DNA from: JAUXEH01 sp965602945
GTDB lineage: Bacteria > Acidobacteriota > Aminicenantia > Aminicenantales > Aminicenantaceae
Assembly (NCBI GenBank): GCA_965602945.1
Contig: CBFDBC010000006.1
Span: forward strand, 1 to 41,032
Length of the DNA: 41,032 nucleotides
Direction: 5' to 3'
Numbering within the stretch: position 1 is the stretch's first letter; the number at the start of each line of letters is the position of its first letter. Shown here piece by piece: positions 15,164 to 23,696 of the stretch. The notes beneath the pieces are model-generated. The model was not told the DNA's origin and did not search any database. It saw nothing but the letters and a program-made list of their open reading frames with translations. Position numbers and translations under genes: made by a program.

Positions 15164-17650
15164 ATGAAACACATGAGAGGATTCCTGGCAGCGGGATCGG
15201 CGTTGATCCTGCTGGTGGTGACATTGTGGGGGGCTCCCCAGTGGAAAACCCTGGAGAGTGCGGACGACCTTCCCGAGGCGTTCTGCTCCACCTGGGAAAA
15301 GGGTGATCACCTGATCACGTTCGGCCGGCACACTGCCATCTTCGGCGGCATCTCCCGGCCCATGTATAACGTGCTGAACTACCCCATAGGCGACGGGAAA
15401 GGCTGCCTGATAAGCCTGGCTCTCTCCGGAGAGGGGATCCAGAGCGATATCTGCCTGGGATCACCCTATTTCTCCATCAAATCCAAGCGCCGCCCCCTGT
15501 TTTACTCGGATATCGAACCCATGACCGCGAGGGGTCAAAAGAACGCCATCGGGGTTCGGGCCTCCGGAACCTATGCAGGAGAAGGTGGGATCGAAGCCGC
15601 GGTGGTCACGGCCTACCGATACGTCCCCGACCAGGGGGGGCGCGTGGACTTCACCTCGACGCTGACGAATTCGGGAACCCTGCCCATAAAAAAGTTCGGC
15701 TACTCGCTGTACATGGGCGCCGGTACGCGCTACGCATACTCCCCGTTCCACCGCAAGATGCATCCGGAGATGAACTTCACTGTGTATCCGCGGCCCGACC
15801 ACACGATCGTCAGGTGGAGCCGGAATCCCGTCGGCGGGGAGAGGAAAGATGCCCTCCAACCGGGTGAAAGCTACGAGGTCCGCTACTCCGTTTTCGTCGA
15901 GACCGACGTCAACACTCTCCTGGAAAGGCTCTACCGGGAAGCAGGGCACAAACCGGTGGTTACGACCCTCAAGCTGATCGGATTCAAGGGCGGCCGCTAC
16001 GAGATCATCATCCGGGAGGCGGTCTCGGGCTCGGTGTTCTTCCGGGGTTTCTTCGAGGACCGGAAGGAACTCGCCTTTCCGCTTATCGCCGGGAGCTATA
16101 CGGCCGGTGTCAACTTTTTCCCGGCCACGCAGCAGGTTCCGTTCAAAGTGGGTGAGGGGGAAGACAACGCCGTGACCGTGCAGGAACCCCACACGGGGAC
16201 GGTGCACGTCCGGATCCAGGACCGGAGGGACCGGCATGTCCCCGGCAAGGTCACGTTCGTAGGCCTGCAGCCCACCCGCTCTCCGTATTTCGAGCCTGAG
16301 AATCCGATCCTGACCGGCCGCGGATGGGAAGGTTTCAAAAATTCCCGCTATCCGGGTGCCGAAGGGACCGACGTGACCCTGCCGGCGGGGACCTACATGG
16401 TCTATGCTTCCCGCGGACCTGAATTCTCGATCGACACAACGCTTCTTGAGGTCTTCAAGGACGGGCACAGCTCACACGTCTTCCACATCGATCGGGCCCT
16501 CGACACCAAAGGCCTGATCTCAATCGATCCCCACCTCCACACGACAAACTCAGACGGCGCCATGGGTGTCCAGGAGAGGCTGCGGTCCCTGGTAGCTGAG
16601 GGCCTGGACGTGGCGGTCGCCACGGATCACAACTTCGTCACCAACTATGGACCGGGTCTCGAGGCGCTGGGGTATGGGGACACCCTGGCCGTCATCTGCG
16701 GCAACGAGGTCACGGTGGGCGGCATGGTCCACTTCAACGTCTACCCCGTGCTCCACAGGCCCGGTGAGCCGCGGAACGGCGCGATCGATCCCATCTCGGA
16801 CTCCATGGCCGAGCTCTTCGAACGCTGCCGGGGCAAGGACCCGGACATCCTGATCCAGATCAATCACCCCCGGAGCGGCACCATCGGTTACTTCAACACA
16901 TACGAGCTAGATCCGGGCAAGGCGGCCTTCGCACTGGAAGGATTCGAAACCGGCTTCGACGCGCTCGAAGTCATGAACGGGCCGTCCAGTTCATCCAATA
17001 ACGAGAAATCCATCCAGGACTGGTTCCATCTGCTCAACCGCGGCCACACCATCCCCCTGATAGGATCATCCGACGCCCACGGCATCGACCGGGCAGAACC
17101 CGGCTATTCCCGGACCTATGCTCTCTACAAAGGGGAAAAAGGAGGCGAACTCGATGTGCCGGCCCTCATCAGCGCGCTCAAACAGGGCAGATCCTTTTCC
17201 AGCAACGGACCCCTGGTGGATGTCCAGGTGAACCGGAAATACACCCTCGGAGATACCCTGACCGACAAGGACGGCAAGGTTTCGGTCAAGGTACGGGTCC
17301 GCAGCGCCGACTGGGTGAAGCTCGAGGAGGTCCGTTTTGTCATCAACGGCGAACGGGATGTGATCCTGCCGGTCGAAGGCAAAAACGCCGAGAGCGGGGA
17401 TTTTACACTCAAGGAGAGAGTGACCCTGACCCGGGACGCCTATATCGTGGTCGAGGTGGTCGGAAGACAGGGGCTCTATCCCGTCATGCAGCGGGGCTCC
17501 CGGTCGGGCCTGAAGGAACACGCCACGCTGCCTTACGCGCTCACCAATCCCGTATTCATAGACGTTGACGGAAACGGCCGCTTCGATCCGCCCTGGACGG
17601 AAAAGATCGAGCTGCGCCCCTCCACTCCCGAGAAGGACAAAGAGGAGTAA
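15164..17650 (+). CDS. Exported CehA/McbA-type PHP-domain metallohydrolase
   Basis: 828 residues from ATG 15164, chosen because a GGAGGGT ribosome site lies upstream and the N-terminus is then a signal peptide (MKHMRGFLAAGSALILLVV). About 440 residues of beta-rich N-terminal region precede the PHP domain. That domain starts at SIDPHLHTTNSDGAMG and carries the metal-binding motifs HLH, VATDHNFVTNYG, NEVTVG, INHPRSGTIGY and SSDAHG. PHP proteins hydrolyse phosphoesters or other esters with a multinuclear metal centre; the CehA/McbA subgroup includes carbaryl hydrolase. Natural substrate unknown. The tail is another beta domain. A candidate promoter (TTGAAC 15101, TATAAG 15122) has only a 15-bp spacer. 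The epimerase gene follows after 16 nt. Confidence 0.88.
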   Translation: MKHMRGFLAAGSALILLVVTLWGAPQWKTLESADDLPEAFCSTWEKGDHLITFGRHTAIFGGISRPMYNVLNYPIGDGKGCLISLALSGEGIQSDICLGSPYFSIKSKRRPLFYSDIEPMTARGQKNAIGVRASGTYAGEGGIEAAVVTAYRYVPDQGGRVDFTSTLTNSGTLPIKKFGYSLYMGAGTRYAYSPFHRKMHPEMNFTVYPRPDHTIVRWSRNPVGGERKDALQPGESYEVRYSVFVETDVNTLLERLYREAGHKPVVTTLKLIGFKGGRYEIIIREAVSGSVFFRGFFEDRKELAFPLIAGSYTAGVNFFPATQQVPFKVGEGEDNAVTVQEPHTGTVHVRIQDRRDRHVPGKVTFVGLQPTRSPYFEPENPILTGRGWEGFKNSRYPGAEGTDVTLPAGTYMVYASRGPEFSIDTTLLEVFKDGHSSHVFHIDRALDTKGLISIDPHLHTTNSDGAMGVQERLRSLVAEGLDVAVATDHNFVTNYGPGLEALGYGDTLAVICGNEVTVGGMVHFNVYPVLHRPGEPRNGAIDPISDSMAELFERCRGKDPDILIQINHPRSGTIGYFNTYELDPGKAAFALEGFETGFDALEVMNGPSSSSNNEKSIQDWFHLLNRGHTIPLIGSSDAHGIDRAEPGYSRTYALYKGEKGGELDVPALISALKQGRSFSSNGPLVDVQVNRKYTLGDTLTDKDGKVSVKVRVRSADWVKLEEVRFVINGERDVILPVEGKNAESGDFTLKERVTLTRDAYIVVEVVGRQGLYPVMQRGSRSGLKEHATLPYALTNPVFIDVDGNGRFDPPWTEKIELRPSTPEKDKEE

Positions 17651-17666
17651 TCCGAGAGGTCGAAGC

Positions 17667-18647
17667 ATGCCGCCCCGGGCTCTGGTCACAGGCGCCACCG
17701 GCTTTATCGGGAGCCATCTGGTCGACTACCTGTCCGACCGGGGCTGGGAGATCGCCTGCTGGTGCCGGCCCGAGAGCCGGACCGAACGGCTGGAAGGCGG
17801 GGCCGTGACCTTGATCCGGGGACGCCTGGATGATCACGAACGCCTCCGAGAGGCGGTTTCCGGCCGGGACGCCATCTTTCACCTGGCAGCCCGCATCCAT
17901 TCCGCCCCCAGGGAGGTCTACGAGCGGGTCAACCACGAGTTCACCCGGAACCTGGTCGGAGCCACCCTCGCGGCAGGCGGATCACTCAGAAGGTTTGTCT
18001 ACGTCTCCTCCATAGCAGCGGCCGGCCCGTCCGAACCGGGGATCCTGAAAACCGAGGAGGATGAATCATCCCCACGAACCCAATACGGCCGCACCAAACT
18101 GCGGGGGGAGGACGCTGTCAGGCAGGCCGGGGAACGGCTGCCCCATACGATCATCCGCCCTCCCAATGTGTATGGCCCACGACAGAGGGAGACCGAGCTC
18201 CTCATGCGCCTCATACGAAAACGGATCGTACCGGTCCTGAAAAACCAGCAACCTGCCACAACTCTCGTTTACGTCAAAGACCTGGTCCGCGGCATCGTTC
18301 AGGCAGCACAGGCCGGAGAGGCCCTGGGCCAGACATACTACCTGACCGACGGGGAAGTCTACTCCTGGCGGCAGATCGTCTTCTCGTCCAGGGATATCCT
18401 CCTGAGCGGTCGAGCCTACCTGCCCCTGCCGGAGGGAGTGATCAAGCTGGCCGCTGTTCTGACAGACGGATTGAAGCGTACCCGTCTGATCCATTCCTAC
18501 TTCGGGCGCAGGGCCTGGGAGAGCATGACCCGCACCCCATGGCTGTTTTCCACCGATAAGGCACGCTCCCAGTTGAATTTCTCGCCGGAATATTCGCTGG
18601 AAAAGGGTTTGAGAGAAACCGCGGCCGCCGGTTCGTATAACCATTGA
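17667..18647 (+). CDS. NAD-dependent epimerase/dehydratase family protein (extended SDR)
   Basis: 326 residues; ATG at 17667 after GAGAGGT, 16 nt beyond the PHP gene stop. Longer in-frame starts lie inside the PHP gene. Extended short-chain dehydrogenase: NAD-binding TGATGFIGSHLVDYL at the N-terminus, HLAARIHS, VYVSSIAAAGPS with the catalytic serine, the YGRTK catalytic Tyr-Lys pair, and RPPNVYGPRQ. The C-terminal part resembles sugar-nucleotide or sterol-type SDRs but does not fix the substrate. The plus-strand order PHP - epimerase - lipid kinase hints at envelope lipid or glycan work, but the kinase has its own promoter. Cytoplasmic. Confidence 0.88.
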   Translation: MPPRALVTGATGFIGSHLVDYLSDRGWEIACWCRPESRTERLEGGAVTLIRGRLDDHERLREAVSGRDAIFHLAARIHSAPREVYERVNHEFTRNLVGATLAAGGSLRRFVYVSSIAAAGPSEPGILKTEEDESSPRTQYGRTKLRGEDAVRQAGERLPHTIIRPPNVYGPRQRETELLMRLIRKRIVPVLKNQQPATTLVYVKDLVRGIVQAAQAGEALGQTYYLTDGEVYSWRQIVFSSRDILLSGRAYLPLPEGVIKLAAVLTDGLKRTRLIHSYFGRRAWESMTRTPWLFSTDKARSQLNFSPEYSLEKGLRETAAAGSYNH

Positions 18648-18673
18648 GTTCACCATGTCATTGTGAGTATAAT
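18644..18673 (+). promoter_or_regulatory. Sigma-70-type promoter of the lipid kinase gene
   Basis: TTGAGT at 18644-18649, an 18-bp spacer and a perfect TATAAT at 18668-18673. It overlaps the stop codon of the epimerase gene. Predicted start is near 18680, about 27 nt before ATG 18707. Confidence 0.55.
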
Positions 18674-18706
18674 AGGGACCGGATCACACAGGACGGCAGC
18701 AGAACC

Positions 18707-19639
18707 ATGACACGGACCGACACGAATTCACGTCCCCGGGTCGTCTGTATCATCAATCCCAAGGCGGCCAACAGGAAGTGGGAGCGCAACATCCTCGTCC
18801 GCAACTACCTGCAGAAAAACCTGCCGGGAGATTTCGTCGACACTCACAAAGACAAAGAGTTTACGGTGCAGAAGACCGCCGAACTGTGTGCAGATCACGA
18901 CATCATCGTGGCCGCCGGCGGGGACGGGACCATCGCCGATGTGCTCCAGGGCATCGTACGCTCAGAACGCGGACAGGAAGTGGCGCTCGGCGTCCTGCCG
19001 CTGGGCAGCGGCAACGCCTTCCGCATCTCGCTCGGGATCCCCCTGCACCTTCCCCGGGCACTCAAGATCATCCAGGAGGGATTCACCCGGGAAATCGACC
19101 TGATAGATTTCGGGGGCCGCGTGGGTACGTTCGGTTCCCTGGGTGCGACGGCACAGGTTACCTGGAAGGCGGAACGCCACTGGATGCCGGGTTTCTTCGG
19201 CCATCTCCTGGCAGGCCGGATCATGTCCCGGCTGTCACGCAAGGAACAGGAGATCGAGCTCTTCGAGGGCATTGACGACGATGGGAAGCAATTCGATCAC
19301 AAAGTGCTGAACCTGAAGGTCTTCGACATCATAATCGGGAAAAGCATTCACTTCGGTTACGGATGGAAGATGGCGCCCCAGGCTAAGATAGACGACGGCT
19401 ACATCGACCTCACCTTTTTTGAGATCAGCGGCAGCAGATTCCTGCTCTATCTCCCCAGCATATATTTCGGTACGTTTCAGAAGACCCAGAAGCACTTCAA
19501 GGCCAAGCGGGCTGTCATCCGGGGACAGAACCTCCCCGTGCAGTATAATGGGGAGATGCTGGGGAAGCGGGATGTGGTCGAGCTCAAGATCCTGCCCCGG
19601 GCCCTCAAGATCATCTCGCCCCGCAACTTCACGCCCTGA
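18707..19639 (+). CDS. Diacylglycerol kinase-family lipid kinase (DagK/YegS type)
   Basis: 310 residues from ATG 18707. A longer reading from 18644 would start before the predicted transcription start, so I rejected it. Features of the lipid kinase catalytic domain: CIINPKAANRKWERN, the nucleotide-binding AAGGDGTIADVLQGIV, LPLGSGNAFRISLGIP, then DGYIDLTFFEISG and a late VQYNGEMLGKRDVVELKILP. These enzymes phosphorylate diacylglycerol, sphingoid bases or related lipids at the cytoplasmic membrane face; the lipid cannot be chosen from sequence. It follows the epimerase gene. A family 2 repeat starts 17 nt after its stop. Confidence 0.9.
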   Translation: MTRTDTNSRPRVVCIINPKAANRKWERNILVRNYLQKNLPGDFVDTHKDKEFTVQKTAELCADHDIIVAAGGDGTIADVLQGIVRSERGQEVALGVLPLGSGNAFRISLGIPLHLPRALKIIQEGFTREIDLIDFGGRVGTFGSLGATAQVTWKAERHWMPGFFGHLLAGRIMSRLSRKEQEIELFEGIDDDGKQFDHKVLNLKVFDIIIGKSIHFGYGWKMAPQAKIDDGYIDLTFFEISGSRFLLYLPSIYFGTFQKTQKHFKAKRAVIRGQNLPVQYNGEMLGKRDVVELKILPRALKIISPRNFTP

Positions 19640-19655
19640 CCGCCTCCGAATTACA

Positions 19656-19844
19656 CCGCCTACTTAATCAGAGGAGTTGAAGCGACCATCGCTGATGCAG
19701 CCCTTCCGAGGCTTTCTTTGAGGGAATCCGACGCAGTCGGTCGGCGAGGATGTCTGAGCGGAGCGAGTTCCGCAGCCGCCGAAAAGAATGTCGAGGGAGG
19801 GTGGTGAGCATCTGCGGGGAGCAACTCCCTGATTAAGTTGGCGG
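19656..19844. repeat. Interspersed structured repeat, family 2, copy A (189 bp)
   Basis: Ends are inverted repeats: CCGCC-t-ACTTAATCAG at the left and CTGATTAAGT-t-GGCGG at the right, extended by GGAGTTG/CAACTCC. Inside, GCGACCAT is followed by the arm CGCTGATGC, which pairs with GCATCTGCG near the other end (8 of 9). The core GAGCGGAGCGAGTTCCGCAG is shared with copy B at 40272-40440, as are AGCC-CTTCCGAGG, GAGGGAA and GGGGAGC. It fills the gap between the convergent lipid kinase and amidohydrolase genes. Confidence 0.8.
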
Positions 19845-19848
19845 GACC

Positions 19849-21345
19849 TTATTCCTGGCCTTGAGTGCGGGCGGCAGCCACCATGTCTTTCACGTCTTTG
19901 AGCAGTTCACGGGCGTCGTAGACGAAGCCGTCCTTTATGGTCCAGCGGACACCACCGGTCCGGACCACCTGTCCGTCGATCATGTCGAGGGTTCCGGTGG
20001 GATACAGGACCTTCAGGTTCTTCAGCGGGTTGCCCTCCACCAGGATCACATCCGCCAACCAGCCCTGCCGGATCCGGCCCAACTTGTCTTCCAGACCCAT
20101 GATGCGGGCATTGCTGCCGGTGGCATGCATGATCACGTCGATGGGGTGGAATCCCGCTTCCAGATGGAGCTCCAGCTCCCGGATCAGGCTGAAACCGTAC
20201 AGCATGTAGATGTAGCCGGCGTCTTCGCCACAGCCGACCAGACCGCCCATGTCGGCAAAGGCACGAACCGCCTTCATCCATATCTGGTAATTTTTTCTCC
20301 AGAAAACCTCGTCGGTCGTGGTCCAGTTCCAGTGATAGGAGCCATGGTTGGCGGGATGCGGGACAAAGTAGTCCTCCAGCACCGGATGGAGATAGTCCTG
20401 GAACCAGGGTTGATTCCTGGCTCTCTGCACGTCCCGGTTGGCCTCGTAGATGACGAAGGTCGGGCACCAGGACACCTGTTGGGCCACCATGTCCCCAAGG
20501 ACCTTTTTCAGTTTCTCGGGATCTGCCTCCCGCCAGAGGCGGCCCGCGTAGCGGAAGCGATCGCTCTCATCGTTGTAGTTGTACCAGTGAGGAAAATTCT
20601 GTGAGCCCCGCAGCGCGGCGTCCGGGACTCCGTACCAGTGCTCGATGCTGGTTACCCCGAAGGCCGCGTCATGCCGGGCATCGGTCTCCTCCACTCCCAC
20701 ATGGTGCGCCACGCGCAGGCCCAGAGTACGGGCTTCCGACACAGCCGCTTCCATGATGTCCCGGTCCATACCGAAGATCTTCACTCCGTCGCCGCCGGCC
20801 TCCTTTATCCTGCGGACCGCCTTCCTGGCATCTTCCGGTGTGCTTCCCCCCGCCCGCATGTACAGGAAGATGCGGGGGGCGGCGATCTCTCCGGCCAGGC
20901 TCTTGTCCCTCTCCTTGAATGTCTTCTGGGTGTTGGAACCCACATCCCGAACCGTCGTGATCCCGCAGGAGAGCCAGAGTTTGTACAGATATTCGAAGGG
21001 GATGGCGCTGCGGCCGCGTGTGTCGTGGATATGCGCATGCAGGTTGATCAATCCGGGCAGGGCGAACATCCCGCCTCCGTCGATCACATGGGCTTCACGG
21101 GGGTAGGCGTTCTCTCCCCTTCGGGCCCCGCGGACCGACCGGATGGCGTTGCCTTCGATCACGATATCGACCGGGCCCTGTGCCGGGGTCCCGTTTCCGT
21201 CGACCATCATCACGTTCCGGATGATCAATCGGTCATACCGCCGGCCGCTCTCGATGTTGGCGGTCTGGCCGGAGAGTGCGCTGCCGAGAAACAGTATCAG
21301 ACACAGGCCCATGGCCAAAGCTGTGATGCCGTACCTTCTATGCAT
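19849..21345 (-). CDS. Exported amidohydrolase-family enzyme (imidazolonepropionase/prolidase-like)
   Basis: 498 residues from ATG 21345, chosen for the GAGGAGA ribosome site; the N-terminus is then a clean signal peptide (MHRRYGITALAMGLCLILFL). Metal-dependent hydrolase of the amidohydrolase superfamily: HxH in LPGLINLHAHIHD, the probable carbamylated lysine in GDGVKIFGMD, further histidines in RVAHHVG and SIEHWYG, and the late aspartate in GLVGCGEDAGYIY. The C-terminal composite domain has RIRQGWLADVILVEGNPL. Substrates in this branch include acyl-dipeptides and prolyl dipeptides; none can be assigned. It lies 65 nt downstream of the HD-GYP-like gene. That gap has a CCCCGG/CCGGGG hairpin (about 21370-21396), so partial read-through is likely. 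Confidence 0.9.
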   Translation of the reverse strand: MHRRYGITALAMGLCLILFLGSALSGQTANIESGRRYDRLIIRNVMMVDGNGTPAQGPVDIVIEGNAIRSVRGARRGENAYPREAHVIDGGGMFALPGLINLHAHIHDTRGRSAIPFEYLYKLWLSCGITTVRDVGSNTQKTFKERDKSLAGEIAAPRIFLYMRAGGSTPEDARKAVRRIKEAGGDGVKIFGMDRDIMEAAVSEARTLGLRVAHHVGVEETDARHDAAFGVTSIEHWYGVPDAALRGSQNFPHWYNYNDESDRFRYAGRLWREADPEKLKKVLGDMVAQQVSWCPTFVIYEANRDVQRARNQPWFQDYLHPVLEDYFVPHPANHGSYHWNWTTTDEVFWRKNYQIWMKAVRAFADMGGLVGCGEDAGYIYMLYGFSLIRELELHLEAGFHPIDVIMHATGSNARIMGLEDKLGRIRQGWLADVILVEGNPLKNLKVLYPTGTLDMIDGQVVRTGGVRWTIKDGFVYDARELLKDVKDMVAAARTQGQE

Positions 21346-21410
21346 TTCTATCTCCTCGTCTCTCGAGATTGCCCCCCGGGCATGAAGCCGGGGAGGGGTA
21401 ACATCCATAC

Positions 21411-22340
21411 TCAGGTCGATGGGACCACCAGCATGAGGGCCTCGACCGCTTTGGGGTGGAAGGTTCTTCCGGCCAGGCCCTGGATTTCCACCATGGACTT
21501 GAATTCCACCCGCCCCTGAAAGGGAGCAGAGCGCGTCGCGATCCTGTCATAGATCTGAGCCAGCACCATGATGCTGCTTCCCAGAGGAATGCCGTCCAGA
21601 TCCTTGTCCAGAGAATCGCTCTGCTGAACATAATACGTGTAAAAGGCACTCAAGAGGGGCTGGATCTCTTTGAGCAGCGAGGATGTGGACCGCAGCATGA
21701 CCTTGGCCCGGTCATCGAGCGAGCTTGCCAGGGCATCTTTCTCCGATCCCAGGAAATCCGTCATCTCCACAAAAAGGGGCAGGCTGGAGCTCAGGTCACC
21801 GGCCACCGAGAGCAGGGAGGCGGATTTGATGTTCTCGATCTCTCCGGTCTCCAGCCCGGCGGCCGCGGCGATCCGGCCGGCTATCCGCGCCACCCGCTGG
21901 GCGGGGGGTGTGGCCTCATCGATGCTCTCCAGGTATTTGAGCATGATCTCCAGCGTGCCGACGTAAGCGGTGCGGAGTTTTTCCAGCTTCGCCTCACGCT
22001 GCTCGGAAAAAGAGCCGATCAGAGCCCCGGTGAGGATCAGCAGGCTCCCCCAGGTCACGAGGTTCATGACCTCATGGAACATGAAAAAATTCTTGGGCCC
22101 GGTGATCAGCGCAAAGTAGATGAGGTAGAGGATGACGATCAGAACGGTGAAGACCGCCGTGAGCACGGCGCGATTCTTCCCAAGGAAATATCCCGAGAGA
22201 ATGACCGGGAGGAAGAAATAGTTGAGGAACGAGAACTTGTACTGGACCAGGAAGGCCAGGACAAGTACGCCCAGGAGGATCAGGCCGATTATCGCCCCCT
22301 CCAAATGCCCCAGGATGAACTCTTTTACCCGCCTGATCAT
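21411..22340 (-). CDS. Membrane protein with degenerate HD-GYP-like cytoplasmic domain
   Basis: 309 residues. N-terminal membrane part with three or four segments between about 15 and 110, a coiled stretch (EQREAKLEKLRTAYVG), then a helical domain. The pattern TPPAQRVARIAGRIAAAAGL, then IENIKSASLLSVAGDL, follows the start of an HD-GYP phosphodiesterase, but where active enzymes have the HD pair and an IGK segment this has S-V-A-G. The end, IPLGSSIMVLAQIYDRIA with FHPKAVEALMLVV, matches the C-terminal HD-GYP helices. With the catalytic residues absent it probably does not cleave cyclic di-GMP and may be a binding or scaffold domain. It has its own strong promoter, divergent from sppA. Confidence 0.65.
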   Translation of the reverse strand: MIRRVKEFILGHLEGAIIGLILLGVLVLAFLVQYKFSFLNYFFLPVILSGYFLGKNRAVLTAVFTVLIVILYLIYFALITGPKNFFMFHEVMNLVTWGSLLILTGALIGSFSEQREAKLEKLRTAYVGTLEIMLKYLESIDEATPPAQRVARIAGRIAAAAGLETGEIENIKSASLLSVAGDLSSSLPLFVEMTDFLGSEKDALASSLDDRAKVMLRSTSSLLKEIQPLLSAFYTYYVQQSDSLDKDLDGIPLGSSIMVLAQIYDRIATRSAPFQGRVEFKSMVEIQGLAGRTFHPKAVEALMLVVPST

Positions 22341-22361
22341 CAGATCGACTCTTTTGCCCGA

Positions 22362-22390
22362 TTTATATCACCCCATCTGTCAGAAGTCAA
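22362..22390 (-). promoter_or_regulatory. Sigma-70-type promoter of the HD-GYP-like gene
   Basis: On the minus strand TTGACT (22390-22385), a 17-bp spacer and TATAAA (22367-22362) preceded by TG-a. Predicted start is near 22355, leaving a leader of about 15 nt before ATG 22340. Confidence 0.6.
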
Positions 22391-22441
22391 CAGAAGTAGG
22401 GGTCCCTATACCCCGAGGCGCTCTCAAGTCCGCTGAGACTG

Positions 22442-22450
22442 TGCTATAAT
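22442..22450 (+). promoter_or_regulatory. Extended -10 promoter of sppA
   Basis: TGC-TATAAT with no convincing -35 box. Predicted start is near 22457, 27 nt before ATG 22484; an AAGGAAGG ribosome site follows. It is divergent from the promoter at 22362-22390. Confidence 0.5.
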
Positions 22451-22483
22451 TCGGATCAAACAGATAATAAAAGGAAGGATAAC

Positions 22484-23452
22484 ATGAAACGACTCCTTGT
22501 TCTGTCCCTCGTGTGTCTTCTGTGCACGGCTGCATGCCATGTTCACCTCGACGTTATGGGAACCGAAAAGATCAAAGAGGTGACACTGGGAGACAGCCGG
22601 GCGAAAGACAAGATCCTGCTGCTGGATGTCAGCGGCGTCATCGGGGTCATGAGCGACACCGGATTTTTTCCGAACAAAGACGGCAACATCCTGTCCCAGG
22701 TATTCTTCCGGTTGGAAAAGGCGGCGCAGGACCCAAGGATCAAAGGCATCATCCTGCGACTGGACACTCCGGGCGGGGAGGTCGCGGCGAGCGACATCCT
22801 TTACAACGAAGTCAGGCAATTCCGGGACAGGACCGGGATCCCGGTGGTGGCCCTCATGATGGGATTGTCCACTTCGGGAGGCTACTATGTGGCCTCGGCC
22901 TGTGACCACATAGTGGCCCATCCCTCCACCATAACCGGCAGCATAGGCGTCATATCCATATTCCCCAACATCGAGGAGCTGTTCGCGAAGATCGGTGTCG
23001 AGATGGCCGTGATCAAATCGGGCCAGATGAAAGACTCCGGGAGCCCCTTCCGTGAAATGAGCAGCGAGGAACAGGCCGTTTTCCAGGATATCGTTGACGG
23101 TTTCCACGAGAATTTTATCGAGGCGGTCTATGCGGGCCGGAAAGACAAGATCTCGCGGGACAGGCTCACCGCCCTGGCAGACGGCCGCATCTACACCGCC
23201 CCCCAGGCCCTGGAACATGGGCTGATCGATTCTATAGGCTACTTCGCCGATGCGCTGAAGGAGGTCAAGGGGATGGCCGGAGTTTCCGCGGCCAAGGTCG
23301 TGTCCTACTCATACTATCCCAAGACCAAGACCAACATCTACGCCGCACGTCTGGACAACTTCATCTCCCTGGACAGCACGGAGATACGCCAGATGCTGCA
23401 GACGATGAAGAGTGGGTTTTACTACCTATGGATCCCCCAACTGACCCACTAA
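22484..23452 (+). CDS. sppA: Signal peptide peptidase SppA (short form)
   Basis: 322 residues, the single-domain SppA length. The N-terminus MKRLLVLSLVCLLCTAAC is a signal sequence ending in a possible lipobox cysteine (TAAC, weak). Serine protease of family S49: LRLDTPGGEVAASD, nucleophile Ser131 in LSTSGGYYVAS and general base Lys183 in SGQMKDSGSPFREMSSEE. The 52-residue spacing equals the Ser147-Lys199 spacing of Bacillus SppA. It degrades cleaved signal peptides at the membrane. Single gene. A 128-bp palindromic repeat begins just after its stop. Confidence 0.93.
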   Translation: MKRLLVLSLVCLLCTAACHVHLDVMGTEKIKEVTLGDSRAKDKILLLDVSGVIGVMSDTGFFPNKDGNILSQVFFRLEKAAQDPRIKGIILRLDTPGGEVAASDILYNEVRQFRDRTGIPVVALMMGLSTSGGYYVASACDHIVAHPSTITGSIGVISIFPNIEELFAKIGVEMAVIKSGQMKDSGSPFREMSSEEQAVFQDIVDGFHENFIEAVYAGRKDKISRDRLTALADGRIYTAPQALEHGLIDSIGYFADALKEVKGMAGVSAAKVVSYSYYPKTKTNIYAARLDNFISLDSTEIRQMLQTMKSGFYYLWIPQLTH

Positions 23453-23453
23453 C

Positions 23454-23581
23454 AGCCGGAATTATTTAGGGACCAATCTCGGCACATCGACAGCGTCGAG
23501 GCACATTCGACGTAGTACACTACGCCTCATGAACCATCGCCTTGTCGCTGCACCAATCTTTGCTCCTAAATAATCCCGGCT
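23454..23581. repeat. 128-bp palindromic interspersed repeat (ERIC-like in size)
   Basis: Terminal inverted repeats AGCCGGAATTATTTAGG and CCTAAATAATCCCGGCT (16 of 17). Nested inside are CAGCG/CGCTG and a central hairpin GG..CAT..G.CGTAGT with ACTACG, centred near 23518. The whole element can fold as one long imperfect hairpin. It sits 1 nt after the sppA stop codon, where it could act as a 3' RNA stabiliser or terminator. It is unrelated in sequence to repeat families 1 and 2 here. Confidence 0.7.
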
Positions 23582-23696
23582 CCTAGATATTCATGGGAAT
23601 TCCATATCTCATTTCATAAAAAGATCAACAACTCAATAATCGGCAATTCATACCTTACGGGCGGACCAATCGGAACTTTTGTTCGGTTTTCTGAAG

